Assembly (NCBI RefSeq): GCF_049897565.1
Contig: NZ_JAFCWM010000003.1
Coordinates: 124,001 to 188,000 of the forward strand
DNA: 64,000 bases
Reading direction: 5' to 3'
Origin: JAFCUW01 sp049897565
GTDB lineage: Bacteria > Pseudomonadota > Gammaproteobacteria > Burkholderiales > Burkholderiaceae_D
Part shown: in pieces, positions 42,899 through 52,646 of the stretch
Numbering within the stretch: position 1 is the first letter of the stretch
Layout: every line of letters begins with the position of its first letter
Notes under the pieces: generated by a model
Seen by the model: only the letters and a program-made list of their open reading frames with translations
The model's database searches: none
What the model was told of the DNA's origin: nothing
Program-made: the position numbers and the translations under genes

Positions 42899-44011
42899 AT
42901 GTCCGATCTGGCTACCCACGCCAAGCTGGCGCGCCCGAACGCGCAGCTTCCGGTAGATGTCTACTTTGACGAAGCGCTGCTGAAGCGCGAGATGCAGCAG
43001 TTATTCCAGGCCGGGCCGCGCTATGTCGGGCACGAACTGATGGTGCCCGAGGTCGGCGATTTTGCCACGCTCGCGGCCGAGCACGAAGGCCGCATGCTGG
43101 TGCGCAACGCCAACGGCATCGAAGTGCTCTCCAACGTCTGCCGTCACCGCCAGGCGCTGATGTTCAATGGCCGCGGCAATGCCGGCAACATCGTCTGCCC
43201 GCTGCACCGCTGGACGTACGACCTCAAAGGTGAGCTGATCGGCGCCCCGCACTTCCCGGAAACGCCGTGCCTGCACCTGTCGAAAACGCCGCTGCAGAAC
43301 TGGAACGGCTTGCTGTTCGAGCGAAACGGCTACAACGTGATGGACCAGCTGGCGAACCTGTCGGTCACCAAGGATTTCGATTTTTCCGGCTACATGTTCG
43401 ACCACGTCGAAGTGCAGAACTGCAACTACAACTGGAAGACTTTCATCGAGGTCTACCTCGAGGATTATCACGTCGAGCCGTTCCACGCGGGCCTGGGCGG
43501 CTTTGTCAGCTGCGACGACTTGCGCTGGGAATTCGGCCGCGACTACTCGGTGCAGACCGTTGGCGTGAACCGCGGGCTGCAAAAGTCCGGCTCGCCGATC
43601 TACCAGACGTGGCAGGAGCAAGTGCTCAAGTTCCGCGGCGGCGTCGCGCCCGAAAACGGCGCCATCTGGTTCACGCTGTACCCGAACATCATGGTCGAGT
43701 GGTATCCGCACGTGCTGATCGTGTCGACCTTGTGGCCGGACGGGCCCCAAAAGACGCGCAACGTCGTCGAGTTCTACTACCCCGAAGAGATCGTGCTGTT
43801 CGAGCGCGAGTTCATCGAGGCCGAGCGCGCCGCCTACATGGAGACGTGCGTCGAGGACGACGAGATCGCGCTGCGAATGGACGCCGGCCGGCGCGTGCTG
43901 ATGGCGCGCGGCGTCAGCGAGAGCGGGCCGTACCAGTCACCGATGGAAGACGGCATGCAGCACTTCCACGAGTGGTACCGCAATAATATCGACCTCGATT
44001 TACCGCGTTAA
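42899..44011 (+). CDS. Aromatic ring-hydroxylating oxygenase alpha-type subunit (Rieske)
   Basis: A 370-residue protein with an N-terminal Rieske 2Fe-2S domain, ligands in CRHRQ and CPLHRW (about residues 81 and 100). A C-terminal catalytic domain carries the mononuclear iron histidines in EDYHVEPFH. It resembles choline monooxygenase/carnitine-oxygenase-like members, but no beta subunit or reductase is encoded next to it, so the substrate is unknown. A purine-rich ribosome site lies just before the ATG. Confidence 0.88.
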   Translation: MSDLATHAKLARPNAQLPVDVYFDEALLKREMQQLFQAGPRYVGHELMVPEVGDFATLAAEHEGRMLVRNANGIEVLSNVCRHRQALMFNGRGNAGNIVCPLHRWTYDLKGELIGAPHFPETPCLHLSKTPLQNWNGLLFERNGYNVMDQLANLSVTKDFDFSGYMFDHVEVQNCNYNWKTFIEVYLEDYHVEPFHAGLGGFVSCDDLRWEFGRDYSVQTVGVNRGLQKSGSPIYQTWQEQVLKFRGGVAPENGAIWFTLYPNIMVEWYPHVLIVSTLWPDGPQKTRNVVEFYYPEEIVLFEREFIEAERAAYMETCVEDDEIALRMDAGRRVLMARGVSESGPYQSPMEDGMQHFHEWYRNNIDLDLPR

Positions 44012-44018
44012 GGATCCG

Positions 44019-44942
44019 ATGGCCTCGTTGTGGATGTTGTCAGCCGCCTTTCTGTTTTCCGTGATGGGCGCCTGCGTGAAACTGGCGTCCGACAGCTTTT
44101 CGATCTCCGAGATCGTCATGTACCGCGGCCTGATCGGCGTGGTCATGCTGGCGCTGCTGGTGGCGCAGCGCGGCGGCAGCCTGCGCACCGCGTTCCCGTG
44201 GCAGCATGCGTGGCGCGGCGCGGTCGGCGTGGTGTCGCTGTGGATGTGGTTCTACGGGATTTCGCGCCTGCCGCTGGCAACCGCCGTCACGCTCAATTAC
44301 ATGTCGCCGATCTGGATGGCGGCGTTCCTGTTCTGCGCCGGCTGGTGGCACTCGAAGGACCACGTCGAGTGGCCGCTGGTGGGCGCCATCCTGCTCAGTT
44401 TTGTCGGCGTCACCCTGGTGCTGCAGCCGGCGTTCGAAGCGCAGCAGTGGCTGGGCGCCGTCACCACTTTAGCGTCCGGCATCCTGTCGGCGGCGGCGTA
44501 CCTGCAGGTGCGCAAACTGAGCCTGCTGGGCGAACCCGAATACCGCGTCGTGTTCTACTTCGCACTGGTGAACCTGGGGGCGGGCCTGGCCGGCAGCGCC
44601 ACCACGGTAGCAGATCCGGCGGTCGACACCTGGCACCGGATCGACCTGTACGGCGCCGGCCTGATGCTGCTGATGGGCGTATCGGCGACGCTGGCGCAGA
44701 TGGCGATGACGCGCGCCTACGGCACCGGCAAGACGCTGGTGGTGGCCAACCTGCAGTACACCGGCATCATCTTCTCGAGCGTGTGGGGCATGCTGCTGTG
44801 GGGCGACAGCTTCGGCTGGCACGTCTGGCTCGGCATGGCGGTAATCCTCTGCTCCGGCCTGGCCGTCACCTATTACAATACCCGCAAGACCGAGCGCGGC
44901 GTCGCGGTCGACAAGACTGATCCGATTGCAAGTGAAACCTGA
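44019..44942 (+). CDS. EamA/DMT family transporter
   Basis: A 307-residue membrane protein with ten helices in two EamA repeats. The first runs from ASLWMLSAAFLFSVMGACVK, and the second contains QYTGIIFSSVWGMLLWGD. Members export metabolites or amino acids, or take up small solutes. It follows the oxygenase gene by 7 bases and is probably cotranscribed; it could export the product, which is a guess. The sulfurtransferase gene follows 7 bases later. Confidence 0.9.
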   Translation: MASLWMLSAAFLFSVMGACVKLASDSFSISEIVMYRGLIGVVMLALLVAQRGGSLRTAFPWQHAWRGAVGVVSLWMWFYGISRLPLATAVTLNYMSPIWMAAFLFCAGWWHSKDHVEWPLVGAILLSFVGVTLVLQPAFEAQQWLGAVTTLASGILSAAAYLQVRKLSLLGEPEYRVVFYFALVNLGAGLAGSATTVADPAVDTWHRIDLYGAGLMLLMGVSATLAQMAMTRAYGTGKTLVVANLQYTGIIFSSVWGMLLWGDSFGWHVWLGMAVILCSGLAVTYYNTRKTERGVAVDKTDPIASET

Positions 44943-44949
44943 GGATTCC

Positions 44950-45801
44950 ATGAACACGACATTGATCTCCGCCAGCGAACTCGCGGCCCGCCTCGACGAC
45001 CCGGCGCTGGTCATCGTCGACTGCCGCCACGACCTGATGAACCTCGCCGCCGGCCGCGAGGGCTACGCGGTGGGGCACATCCGCAATGCCGTCTTCGCCG
45101 ACCTGGAAACGGCGCTGTCGGGCGCCAAGGCCGGCGCCGACGGCCAGTTCCGCGGCCGCCATCCGCTGCCCGAGCGCGCCGCGCTGATCGACACGTTGCG
45201 CCGCTGGGGCATCGACGACGGCACCCAGGTCGTCGCCTACGACGCCCACGGCGGCATGTTCGCCGCGCGTCTGTGGTGGCTGCTGCGCTGGGTCGGCCAT
45301 CCCGCTGTGGCGGTGCTCGACGGCGGCCTGGCCGCGTGGCAGTCGCAGGCGCTGCCGATGACGGCCGACGTGCCGGCGCGGCGGCGCGGCGCCATCACCG
45401 AGCGCGCGCCGCTGGTGCAGACCGTGTCGGCCGGCGACGTGCTGGCCAACATCGGCAGCGGCGAGCGCACGGTGATCGACGCGCGCGCGCCGGACCGCTT
45501 CCGCGGCGAAAACGAGACGATCGACCCGGTCGGCGGCCACATCCCGGGCGCCAGGAACCGATTTTTCAAGGACAACCTGCAGGCCGACGGCCGCTTCAAG
45601 GATGCCGCGCAGCTGAAGGCCGATTTTGCGCCGCTGGTGGCCGATCCGGCCAGGGCCGTGATGCAGTGCGGCTCCGGCGTGACAGCGTGCCACAACCTGC
45701 TCGCGCTGGAAGTGGCCGGCATGCCTGGTGCGGCGCTGTATCCCGGCTCGTGGAGCGAGTGGGTCGCCGACCCGTCGCGGCCAGTCTCGGTCGGCGCCTG
45801 A
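44950..45801 (+). CDS. sseA: Sulfurtransferase, mercaptopyruvate type (two rhodanese domains)
   Basis: A 283-residue protein with an inactive N-terminal and an active C-terminal rhodanese domain. The persulfide Cys240 lies in the loop CGSGVTA, the pattern of 3-mercaptopyruvate sulfurtransferase; thiosulfate-specific enzymes have more basic loops. GGHIPGARNR precedes it. ATG at 44950 is used, with GAGGA 6-10 bases upstream. It is the third gene of the oxygenase-exporter-sulfurtransferase run. Confidence 0.92.
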   Translation: MNTTLISASELAARLDDPALVIVDCRHDLMNLAAGREGYAVGHIRNAVFADLETALSGAKAGADGQFRGRHPLPERAALIDTLRRWGIDDGTQVVAYDAHGGMFAARLWWLLRWVGHPAVAVLDGGLAAWQSQALPMTADVPARRRGAITERAPLVQTVSAGDVLANIGSGERTVIDARAPDRFRGENETIDPVGGHIPGARNRFFKDNLQADGRFKDAAQLKADFAPLVADPARAVMQCGSGVTACHNLLALEVAGMPGAALYPGSWSEWVADPSRPVSVGA

Positions 45802-45817
45802 ACTAGGGGTTGACCAA

Positions 45818-45886
45818 GGGGTCTGACCCGTTTTCGGGGTCAGACCCCGGTGTCGCAGGCGCCCGATTTAACACCGGGGTCAGACC
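45818..45886. repeat. GGGGTCAGACC-type element between sseA and the ZIP gene
   Basis: GGGGTCTGACCC (45819-45829), the palindromic CGGGGTCAGACCCCGG (45835-45850) and CCGGGGTCAGACC (45874-45886) fill the gap between two convergent genes. It shares the core with elements at 20551, 22917 and 39398. Confidence 0.7.
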
Positions 45887-45893
45887 AACACGG

Positions 45894-46595
45894 TCAATGG
45901 CCGGCGGTGAGGAACAGCACGATGACGACGCCCAGCCCGATCATCAGCACCTGCGGCACCGACTCCTTCACCGTGGCGCGGCGCTGCATCTGCGGCATCA
46001 GGTCGCTCACGGCGATGTAGATGAAGCCGGAGGCGGCAAACACCAGCACGTACGGAATCAGCCCGCTGGCGCGGTCGAGCGTGTAGTAGCCGAGCAGGCC
46101 GCCGGCGACCGCCATCAGGCTGCACAGCAAATTGAATACGTACGCCCGCTTGCGCGTAAAACCGGCGTTGAGCAGCACGATGAAGTCGCCGATCTCCTGC
46201 GGGATTTCGTGCGCGATGATGGCCAGGCCGGTGACGATGCCGAGCTCCGGATTGGCCAGGAAGGCGGCCGCGATCAGGATGCCGTCGGTGAAGTTGTGCA
46301 TGCCGTCGCCGATCAGGATCATCCAGCCGGAGCGCCCCGCTTCGTGCTTGTCGTGGCCGTGCGCGTGGTGGTGGCCGTCGCCTTCGTGATGGTGCGAGTG
46401 GCGCAAAATCGCCAGCTTTTCGAGCATGAAAAAACACAGCAGCCCGGCCAGCAAGGTGGCAAACAGGCTGCGCGGGTCGGCCTTCGACTCGAACGCTTCA
46501 GGCAAGGCATGCAGGAACGAGGTCGACAGCATGATGCCGACCGACAGGCTGACCATGCGCTCGACCATCTTCGAGAGCAGCGTGAACGAAAACAC
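45894..46595 (-). CDS. ZIP family metal transporter
   Basis: A protein of at least 233 residues with a His-rich loop (HSHHHEGDGHHHAHGHDKH) between helices and the ZIP metal-site helices HNFTDGILIAA and HEIPQEIGDF. It probably imports zinc or another divalent cation. The listed start is a GTG at 46595 inside the first helix. Coding character continues upstream to about 46673, reading KIDPILISILLATTIAG, but no ATG, GTG or TTG is in frame there. An ATC start preceded by AAGAGG is possible. Confidence 0.85.
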   Translation of the reverse strand: MFSFTLLSKMVERMVSLSVGIMLSTSFLHALPEAFESKADPRSLFATLLAGLLCFFMLEKLAILRHSHHHEGDGHHHAHGHDKHEAGRSGWMILIGDGMHNFTDGILIAAAFLANPELGIVTGLAIIAHEIPQEIGDFIVLLNAGFTRKRAYVFNLLCSLMAVAGGLLGYYTLDRASGLIPYVLVFAASGFIYIAVSDLMPQMQRRATVKESVPQVLMIGLGVVIVLFLTAGH

Positions 46596-46837
46596 CGCCG
46601 CGGCGGTGATGCTGAAAACGCCGGCAATCGTGGTGGCCAGCAGGATGGAAATGAGAATCGGGTCGATTTTGATGCCTCTTGATCGGGTCTTGCAATTGCC
46701 GCAAGACCGGCATTGTACCGCCCAGCCCGCCGCAGCACACTCTGTGCGCGCAAAAACCGCTCCCCGAATGCAGCGCGGCGATGAAACTATATCGCTATAT
46801 TTTCATCGCCGCGTCGGTGTCTCGCTACCGTTTCTCG

Positions 46838-48058
46838 TTACGGCACCAGCGCGAAGTTGACGTTCGACTGGTTGGCCGTGACGATATCGACCGCGGCGAT
46901 CGACTTGACGGCGTAGCCGGTGGCCGATGCATCGACCTTGTACTTGCCGGTGCCCGGAACGCTGGTCAGGTTCTGCGCAAACACCAGCGGCAAGGCGGCG
47001 CTGTAGGCGGCGTACTGCGGCGCGGCGATCGGCAGCTTGGCCAGCGTGTAGGCGCCGGTCGCCAGGTCGGCGCCCTGATACTTGATGGTCACGGTCGGCC
47101 CGGCGGCAAACGTCTGCTTGGCCGCAACATACGCCGCCTCGGTGCTGCTGGCCGGGGTCAGCGTGACGGTGCCGCTGATCGAACCGGAGGTGCTGGTGGC
47201 CAGCGCGATCGGCGCTGCGGACGTCGACAACGCGGTGGTGCTGGTGGTGCTGGCCACCGGCACGGCGCCAATCACGGAAGCGGCGCGGTCGTCGGCGGTG
47301 ATGACGACGTCGTAATTGCCGGGAACCAGGCGCGAGAGGAAGAATTCGCCGGTCGCGCTTGGCGCGGTGGAGCTGACGATGACGCCGTTCTGCTGCGCCG
47401 ACACCATCACGCGGCCAGCCAGCAGCGCCGTGCTGACGAAGCCGGAGATGCCGTTGGCCGCGGCCGGCACGACCTTGACGACGGGCTTGAGCGCGTACTT
47501 GCCGTTGCCCTTGGTGAGCACCGATTTGCAGGCGTCGAAGTCGAGCACCAGGTCGACCTTCTGGCCGGCGGCGATGTCGAATTCGTTGACCAGCTTGATG
47601 CCGCTTTGCGTGCCGCTTGGCGTCTCCAGCGTCTGTTCGGTGGTGCTGCCGGTCGGGATCACGGAGTTCGCCAGTCCGGTGCCGGTATTGGCGTCGAGCA
47701 CCAGGCGCAGCTGGGTGTATTTGCCAGGCGCGAGCGAGGTCTGGCCGAGGGACTCGAGCACGCCGTTGGTCAGGTTCAGCAAATTGATTTTTTTGGCGGG
47801 GCTCAGCGTGATGTCGGTCCAGCCGGCATCGGTGTCGCCGGCGCTCGAACTCTGGTGCACGCGCACCTTGTTGACGGTAACGTTGACCGCATCGAAGCCG
47901 CAGGCCGGCGCATCGGTCATCGATACGGCCAGCGTGCCCATCGTCGAGGTCGGGGTCGGCGCCGGCGAGCCGCCGCCGCCGCCGCCGCAGGCAACGAGAG
48001 TGGCCGCGGCGATCGCGGTGGTGGCCAGCAGGCCGGTGCGGATGACGTTTTTGCGCAT
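46838..48058 (-). CDS. DUF4382 domain lipoprotein
   Basis: A 406-residue protein with a lipoprotein signal (LVACGGG, Cys about 24), followed by a glycine run and a Pro/Thr linker. The DUF4382 domain covers about residues 40-190 (MGTLAVSMTDAPACGFDAVNVTV, broken here only by reading). The remainder contains beta-sandwich-like, Ser/Thr/Ala-rich segments similar to carboxypeptidase-regulatory-type folds (GEFFLSRLVPGNYDV). It is an outer surface or periplasmic protein of unknown role. It is the gene downstream of polA on the same strand, with a 187-base gap. Confidence 0.85.
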   Translation of the reverse strand: MRKNVIRTGLLATTAIAAATLVACGGGGGGSPAPTPTSTMGTLAVSMTDAPACGFDAVNVTVNKVRVHQSSSAGDTDAGWTDITLSPAKKINLLNLTNGVLESLGQTSLAPGKYTQLRLVLDANTGTGLANSVIPTGSTTEQTLETPSGTQSGIKLVNEFDIAAGQKVDLVLDFDACKSVLTKGNGKYALKPVVKVVPAAANGISGFVSTALLAGRVMVSAQQNGVIVSSTAPSATGEFFLSRLVPGNYDVVITADDRAASVIGAVPVASTTSTTALSTSAAPIALATSTSGSISGTVTLTPASSTEAAYVAAKQTFAAGPTVTIKYQGADLATGAYTLAKLPIAAPQYAAYSAALPLVFAQNLTSVPGTGKYKVDASATGYAVKSIAAVDIVTANQSNVNFALVP

Positions 48059-48150
48059 GAAGTTGCCTCTTTATTAGTTGTACGAATCGAGAACTGCTCT
48101 CAGCCGAACTGCACTGTATTGACAGCTTACTATCCATACGGCAACTTTTG

Positions 48151-48166
48151 CGTGCGTTAGCGCACG
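48151..48166 (-). terminator. Possible terminator hairpin downstream of polA region
   Basis: CGTGCG, a 4-base loop and CGCACG, followed on the minus strand by CAAAAGTT rather than a T-run. It lies between polA and the DUF4382 gene. It is only a weak terminator candidate. Confidence 0.3.
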
Positions 48167-48245
48167 TTGAAACCTCCGCTTACACTTTTTACAACGTGGT
48201 CTTGTCACCTCAACAAGTTAACGTTGCGCCTATCCAACGACAACA

Positions 48246-50996
48246 TTAATGCGCCTCGTCCCAGTTGTTGCCGACGCCAACTTCCGCCAGCAGCGGCACT
48301 TTCAGCTCGGCCACGCTGGCCATCAGTTCAGGCAGCTTGACCTTCACCAGCGCGAGCTCCGCCTGCGGCACTTCCAGCACCAGCTCGTCGTGCACCTGCA
48401 TGATCATGCGCGTGGCCAGGCCATCGCGCTCGATCCACTCCTGCACGGCGATCATCGCCAGCTTGATCAGGTCGGCCGCGGTGCCCTGCATCGGCGCGTT
48501 GATCGCGGCGCGCTCGGCGCCCTGGCGGCGCGGGCCGTTCGGCGAGTTGATCTCGGGCAGCCACAGGCGCCGGCCGAACACGGTCTCGACGTAGCCGCGC
48601 GCCTTGGCCTGCAGTCGCGTGTCGTCCATGTACGCCTTGACGCCCGAAAAGCGCGCGAAGTACTTGTCGATGTAGCTTTGCGCGGCGGCGCGCTCGACGC
48701 CCAGGTTGGTGGCCAGGCCGAACGCGCTCATGCCGTAGATCAGGCCGAAGTTGATGACCTTGGCGTAGCGGCGCTGCTCGCTGTCGACGTCGGCCGGCGC
48801 CAGGCCGAAAATCTCGGCGGCGGTGGCGCTGTGGATGTCGACACCTTCGGCAAACGCGCGCAGCATCGCCTCGTCTTCCGAGATGTGCGCCATGATGCGC
48901 AGCTCGATCTGCGAATAGTCGGCCGACACGATGACGTTGCCCGGCGCGGCGATGAACGCTTCGCGGATGCGGCGGCCCTCGGCGGTGCGGATCGGAATGT
49001 TCTGCAGGTTCGGGTCGTTCGACGACAGGCGCCCCGTCACCGCCACCGCCTGCGCGTAGTTGGTGTGCACGCGGCCAGTGTCGCGGTTGACCATCTTCGG
49101 CAGCTTGTCGGTGTAGGTCGACTTGAGCTTGGAGATGCCGCGGTATTCGAGCAGCACCTTCGGCAGCGGGAAGTCTTCGGCCAGCTTTTGCAGGACCTCT
49201 TCGTCGGTCGACGGCGCGCCGCTCGGCGTCTTCTTGATGACCGGCAGCTGCAGCTTGCCGAAAAAGATCTCGCCGATCTGCTTGGGCGAACCGAGGTTGA
49301 ACGGGCCGCCGGCCAGCTCGTGCGCTTTCGCTTCAAGTTCCATGATGCGCGCGCCCAGTTCGCCCGACTGCACATCGAGCAGCGCGCCGTCGATCAGCAC
49401 GCCGTTGCGCTCGATCTTCTGCAGCACGACGGAAGTGGGCAGCTCGATGTCGCGGTAGATGAATTCGAGCTTGGGGTCGCTGTCGACGTGGCCCTTCATC
49501 GCCTGGTACAGGCGCAAGGTGATGTCGGCGTCTTCGCCGGCGTACTCGGTCGCGCGGGCCAGTTCGACCTGGTCGAAGCAGATCTGGCCGGCGCCCTTGC
49601 CGCACACGTCGGCCATCGGGATGGTCGTGTAGCCGAGGTGGCGCAGCGCCATGTTGTCGGTGTCGTGCGCCTTGTGCGACTCGAACACGTACGACTGCAG
49701 CAAGGTGTCGTCAACGATGCCGCGCAGGCTGACGCCGTGGTTGGCGAACACGTGGGTGTCGTACTTGAGGTTCTGGCCCACTTTCGGCTTGTCCGGATTT
49801 TCCAGCCACGCCTTCAGCTTGCCGATGACCAGCTCGCGCGGCAGCTGCTCGGCCACGCCGGCGTAGCGGTGCGCCAGCGGAATGTAGGCGCCGTTCCCCG
49901 CTTCGACGGCCAGCGCAATGCCGACCAGCTGCGCCGTCATCGGCTCGGTCGACGTCGTTTCGGTGTCGATCGACGTCAGTTCGGCGCTGTCGACCAGCGC
50001 CAGCCAGCGTTCCAGGGCGTCCTCGGTGGTGATGGTTTCGTATTCGCCGCGGATCAGCGGAACCAGCTGCGGCTCGCCGAACAGGTCGCCTTCGGGCGAA
50101 TTGAGGGCCGGGCCTTGCGGACGGCCGGCGTTCGGGTTGCCGACGATCTCGCGCAGCAAGGTCTTGAAGCCGTAGCGCTGGAAGAAATCTTTCAGGCCGT
50201 CCATGTTCTCCGGCTGGCCAACCAGGGTCTCGGTGATCGACGCCATGTGCTCGGACAGGTCGCAGTCGCACTTGACGGTGATCAGCGCGCGCCCTTGCGG
50301 CAGCCATTCGAGCGCGGCGCGCAGGTTGTCGCCGACGGCGCCGGTGATCTTGGCGTTGTTCTCCATCACGCCTTCGAGGCTGTCGTGCGCGGCCAGCCAC
50401 TTCAGGGCCGTTTTCGGCCCGCACTTCATCACGCCGGGGATGTTGTCGACCGAGTCGCCGATCAGCGCCAGGTAATCGATGATGCGGTTCGGCGCCACGC
50501 CGAACTTGGCCAGCACGCCGGCTTCGTCGAGCGTCTCGTTGGTCATCGTGTTGATCAAGGTGACCTTGTCGTTGACCAGCTGCGCCAGGTCCTTGTCGCC
50601 GGTCGACACGATTGTCTTCATGCCGAGCGCGGACGCCTGCACCGACAAGGTGCCGATGACGTCGTCGGCCTCGACGCCGTCAACCATCAGGATCGGCCAG
50701 CCCATGTGCTTGACGGCTTCGTGGATCGGCTCGATCTGCAGGCGCAGGTCGTCGGGCATCGACGCGCGCGTCGCCTTGTACTCGGGGTACATGTCGTCGC
50801 GGAACGTCTTGCCCTTGGCGTCGAACACGCAGGCGATGTAGGCGGCCGGATAGTCGGCGCGCAGGCGGCGCAGCATGTTGACCATGCCGTGCATGGCGCC
50901 GGTAGGATGGCCGTCCGGGCTGCGCAGATCCGGCAAGGCGTGGAACGCGCGGTACAGGTAACTGGAACCGTCGACTAACAACAGGGTATTTTGCAT
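48246..50996 (-). CDS. polA: DNA polymerase I
   Basis: A 916-residue protein with the three expected domains. The 5-prime nuclease covers about residues 1-290 (LLVDGSSYLYRAFHALP; later GVEADDVIGTLS). The 3-prime exonuclease has the metal motif SIDTETTS near residue 340, so proofreading is intact. The polymerase domain contains SADYSQIELRIMAH, the O-helix region RRYAKVINFGLIYG and MIMQVHDELVLE. It fills gaps in repair and removes RNA primers. Confidence 0.98.
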   Translation of the reverse strand: MQNTLLLVDGSSYLYRAFHALPDLRSPDGHPTGAMHGMVNMLRRLRADYPAAYIACVFDAKGKTFRDDMYPEYKATRASMPDDLRLQIEPIHEAVKHMGWPILMVDGVEADDVIGTLSVQASALGMKTIVSTGDKDLAQLVNDKVTLINTMTNETLDEAGVLAKFGVAPNRIIDYLALIGDSVDNIPGVMKCGPKTALKWLAAHDSLEGVMENNAKITGAVGDNLRAALEWLPQGRALITVKCDCDLSEHMASITETLVGQPENMDGLKDFFQRYGFKTLLREIVGNPNAGRPQGPALNSPEGDLFGEPQLVPLIRGEYETITTEDALERWLALVDSAELTSIDTETTSTEPMTAQLVGIALAVEAGNGAYIPLAHRYAGVAEQLPRELVIGKLKAWLENPDKPKVGQNLKYDTHVFANHGVSLRGIVDDTLLQSYVFESHKAHDTDNMALRHLGYTTIPMADVCGKGAGQICFDQVELARATEYAGEDADITLRLYQAMKGHVDSDPKLEFIYRDIELPTSVVLQKIERNGVLIDGALLDVQSGELGARIMELEAKAHELAGGPFNLGSPKQIGEIFFGKLQLPVIKKTPSGAPSTDEEVLQKLAEDFPLPKVLLEYRGISKLKSTYTDKLPKMVNRDTGRVHTNYAQAVAVTGRLSSNDPNLQNIPIRTAEGRRIREAFIAAPGNVIVSADYSQIELRIMAHISEDEAMLRAFAEGVDIHSATAAEIFGLAPADVDSEQRRYAKVINFGLIYGMSAFGLATNLGVERAAAQSYIDKYFARFSGVKAYMDDTRLQAKARGYVETVFGRRLWLPEINSPNGPRRQGAERAAINAPMQGTAADLIKLAMIAVQEWIERDGLATRMIMQVHDELVLEVPQAELALVKVKLPELMASVAELKVPLLAEVGVGNNWDEAH

Positions 50997-51185
50997 GGCG
51001 CTAACTGAAAGTGAGGCCGGACCGGGCCGGCGAAGTGTCTAGCATTATCGCAGAATCCGGTATGGAAAAAACGCAACCATGCGCAACGCGGTATGCTCTC
51101 CATATGGGGACGAATTCGCCACGTTTCACTGGCAACGGTGTCGATTTGTTACAATGACATATAACGAATCACAAGGTGGACCATC

Positions 51186-51614
51186 ATGTCGCGCACTTCT
51201 TTTGTTTGGAAAACCCTGCTGCTTGGCACGCTTGCGCAAGCGGGCATTGCACAGGCGCAGCAGACTGCCAACACGCCGCCGCCGAAGATGGAACGGATCG
51301 AAGAAGGCAGCGACACGCCGGTGACGATCACGCCGAAAAGCGGCAACCGCACGAACATCAACGAAAAGCGCGAGGGCGGGCGCATCACCGAAGTGGAAGT
51401 GACCTCCGGCAAGAGCACCTACACGATGAAGGGCAGTCTTCCCGGCGCCGTGACGCAGACAGGCGACGCCACCGGCAGCACCTTGCGCCCGCCACAGTGG
51501 AAGGTGCTGGAGTTCGACCTGTCGCGCAAGAAACAAAAGGACGCCCAGGAGGCTGAAGCCGCGGCTACCGGCACGGCGGTGGCGCCGCCGCCGCCGCCAA
51601 AACCCGGCAAGTAA
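51186..51614 (+). CDS. DUF2782-like periplasmic protein
   Basis: A 142-residue secreted protein with a signal peptide (about 1-24, ending AQAQ). The conserved core is VTITPKSGNRTNINEKREGG with EVEVTSGKSTYTM, similar to DUF2782. The tail is Ala-rich and ends in a Pro run. A protein of this type commonly sits between polA and thrB in Burkholderiales. Function unknown. AAGGTGG precedes the ATG, and TACAAT at 51150-51155 is a possible -10 box. Confidence 0.75.
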   Translation: MSRTSFVWKTLLLGTLAQAGIAQAQQTANTPPPKMERIEEGSDTPVTITPKSGNRTNINEKREGGRITEVEVTSGKSTYTMKGSLPGAVTQTGDATGSTLRPPQWKVLEFDLSRKKQKDAQEAEAAATGTAVAPPPPPKPGK

Positions 51615-51686
51615 GCCGCTCCGCAGGCACGGCCCGCCCGGCGGCGCCGTGCCCCGATTTCCCCTTTCATTACCCTTCGCTCGCAC

Positions 51687-52646
51687 ATGGCAGTTTTCAC
51701 CGCGGTCAGTCTGGATGACCTCACCCACTGGATCGAGCAATTTCCCCTAGGCAAAGCAATCGCGCTCAAGGGCATCGCCTCCGGCATTGAGAACAGCAAT
51801 TTTTTCATCACGACCGAGCGCGGCGAATTCGTCCTGACGATCTTCGAGAACCTGACGTTCGAGCAACTGCCGTTTTACCTGCAACTGATGCGCCACCTTG
51901 CCGAGCGCGGCGTGCTGGTGCCGGCGCCGGTGGCCAACGCGCACGGCGAACTGGTGGTGCCGCTGCACGGCAAGCCGGCCGCCATCGTCAGCAAACTCGA
52001 CGGCACGTCGCAGATGCGACCGCAGCCGGAGCACTGCGCCGCCGTCGGCGCAATGGTGGCGCGGATGCACCTGGCCGCGCGCGACTTCCCGCTGTCGCAG
52101 CCGAACCTGCGCGGCCTCGACTGGTGGACCGAGACCACGCCGAAGGTGCTGCCGTTTCTCTCGAGCGACAACGCCGCCCTGCTGCGCGCCGAGATCGCCT
52201 TCCAGCAGGCGTTTGCCGGCGGCGACGCCTATGCCCGCCTGGAGCGCGGCCCAGTGCATGCCGACCTGTTCCGCAACAACGTCATGTTCGACGGCGACCG
52301 GCTGACCGGGTTCTTTGATTTCTACTTTGCCGGCTGCGACACCTGGCTGTTCGACCTGGCCGTCACCGTCAACGACTGGTGCATCGCGTCCGAGACGGGC
52401 GTGCTCGATGCAGCGCGCGTGCGCGCCATGCTCGACGCCTACCATGCGGTGCGCCCATTTACCGCCGATGAAGCGGTCTCCTGGCACGCGATGCTGCGCG
52501 CCGCCGCGCTGCGCTTCTGGCTGTCGCGCCTGTATGATTTTTACCTGCCGCGCGAGGCTGAAATGCTGACCCCGCACGACCCGGCGCATTTCGAACGAAT
52601 CCTGCACGAGCGCATCGCCACCCCGGCACCGGGGTTGTTCGCATGA
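51687..52646 (+). CDS. thrB: Homoserine kinase, ThrB of the choline-kinase-like type
   Basis: A 319-residue kinase of the type used by pseudomonads and betaproteobacteria, unrelated to the GHMP homoserine kinase of E. coli. It begins MAVFTAVSLDDL, with GIENSNFFITTERGEFVLTIFE (ATP loop region), HADLFRNNVMFDG with the catalytic Asp, and FFDFYFAGCDTW with the metal-binding Asp. It phosphorylates homoserine in threonine synthesis. It overlaps the next gene by 4 bases. Confidence 0.96.
   Translation: MAVFTAVSLDDLTHWIEQFPLGKAIALKGIASGIENSNFFITTERGEFVLTIFENLTFEQLPFYLQLMRHLAERGVLVPAPVANAHGELVVPLHGKPAAIVSKLDGTSQMRPQPEHCAAVGAMVARMHLAARDFPLSQPNLRGLDWWTETTPKVLPFLSSDNAALLRAEIAFQQAFAGGDAYARLERGPVHADLFRNNVMFDGDRLTGFFDFYFAGCDTWLFDLAVTVNDWCIASETGVLDAARVRAMLDAYHAVRPFTADEAVSWHAMLRAAALRFWLSRLYDFYLPREAEMLTPHDPAHFERILHERIATPAPGLFA

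Noticed and set aside
46803..48137. Long minus-strand frame overlapping the DUF4382 gene
   Set aside because: It is a shifted frame of the lipoprotein gene with Arg/Gln-rich composition and no signal peptide.
48249..50978. Open frame of about 900 codons antisense to polA
   Set aside because: It lies exactly opposite polA and is rich in Arg, His, Gln and Val, a typical by-product of GC-rich codon use on the other strand. There is no domain pattern.
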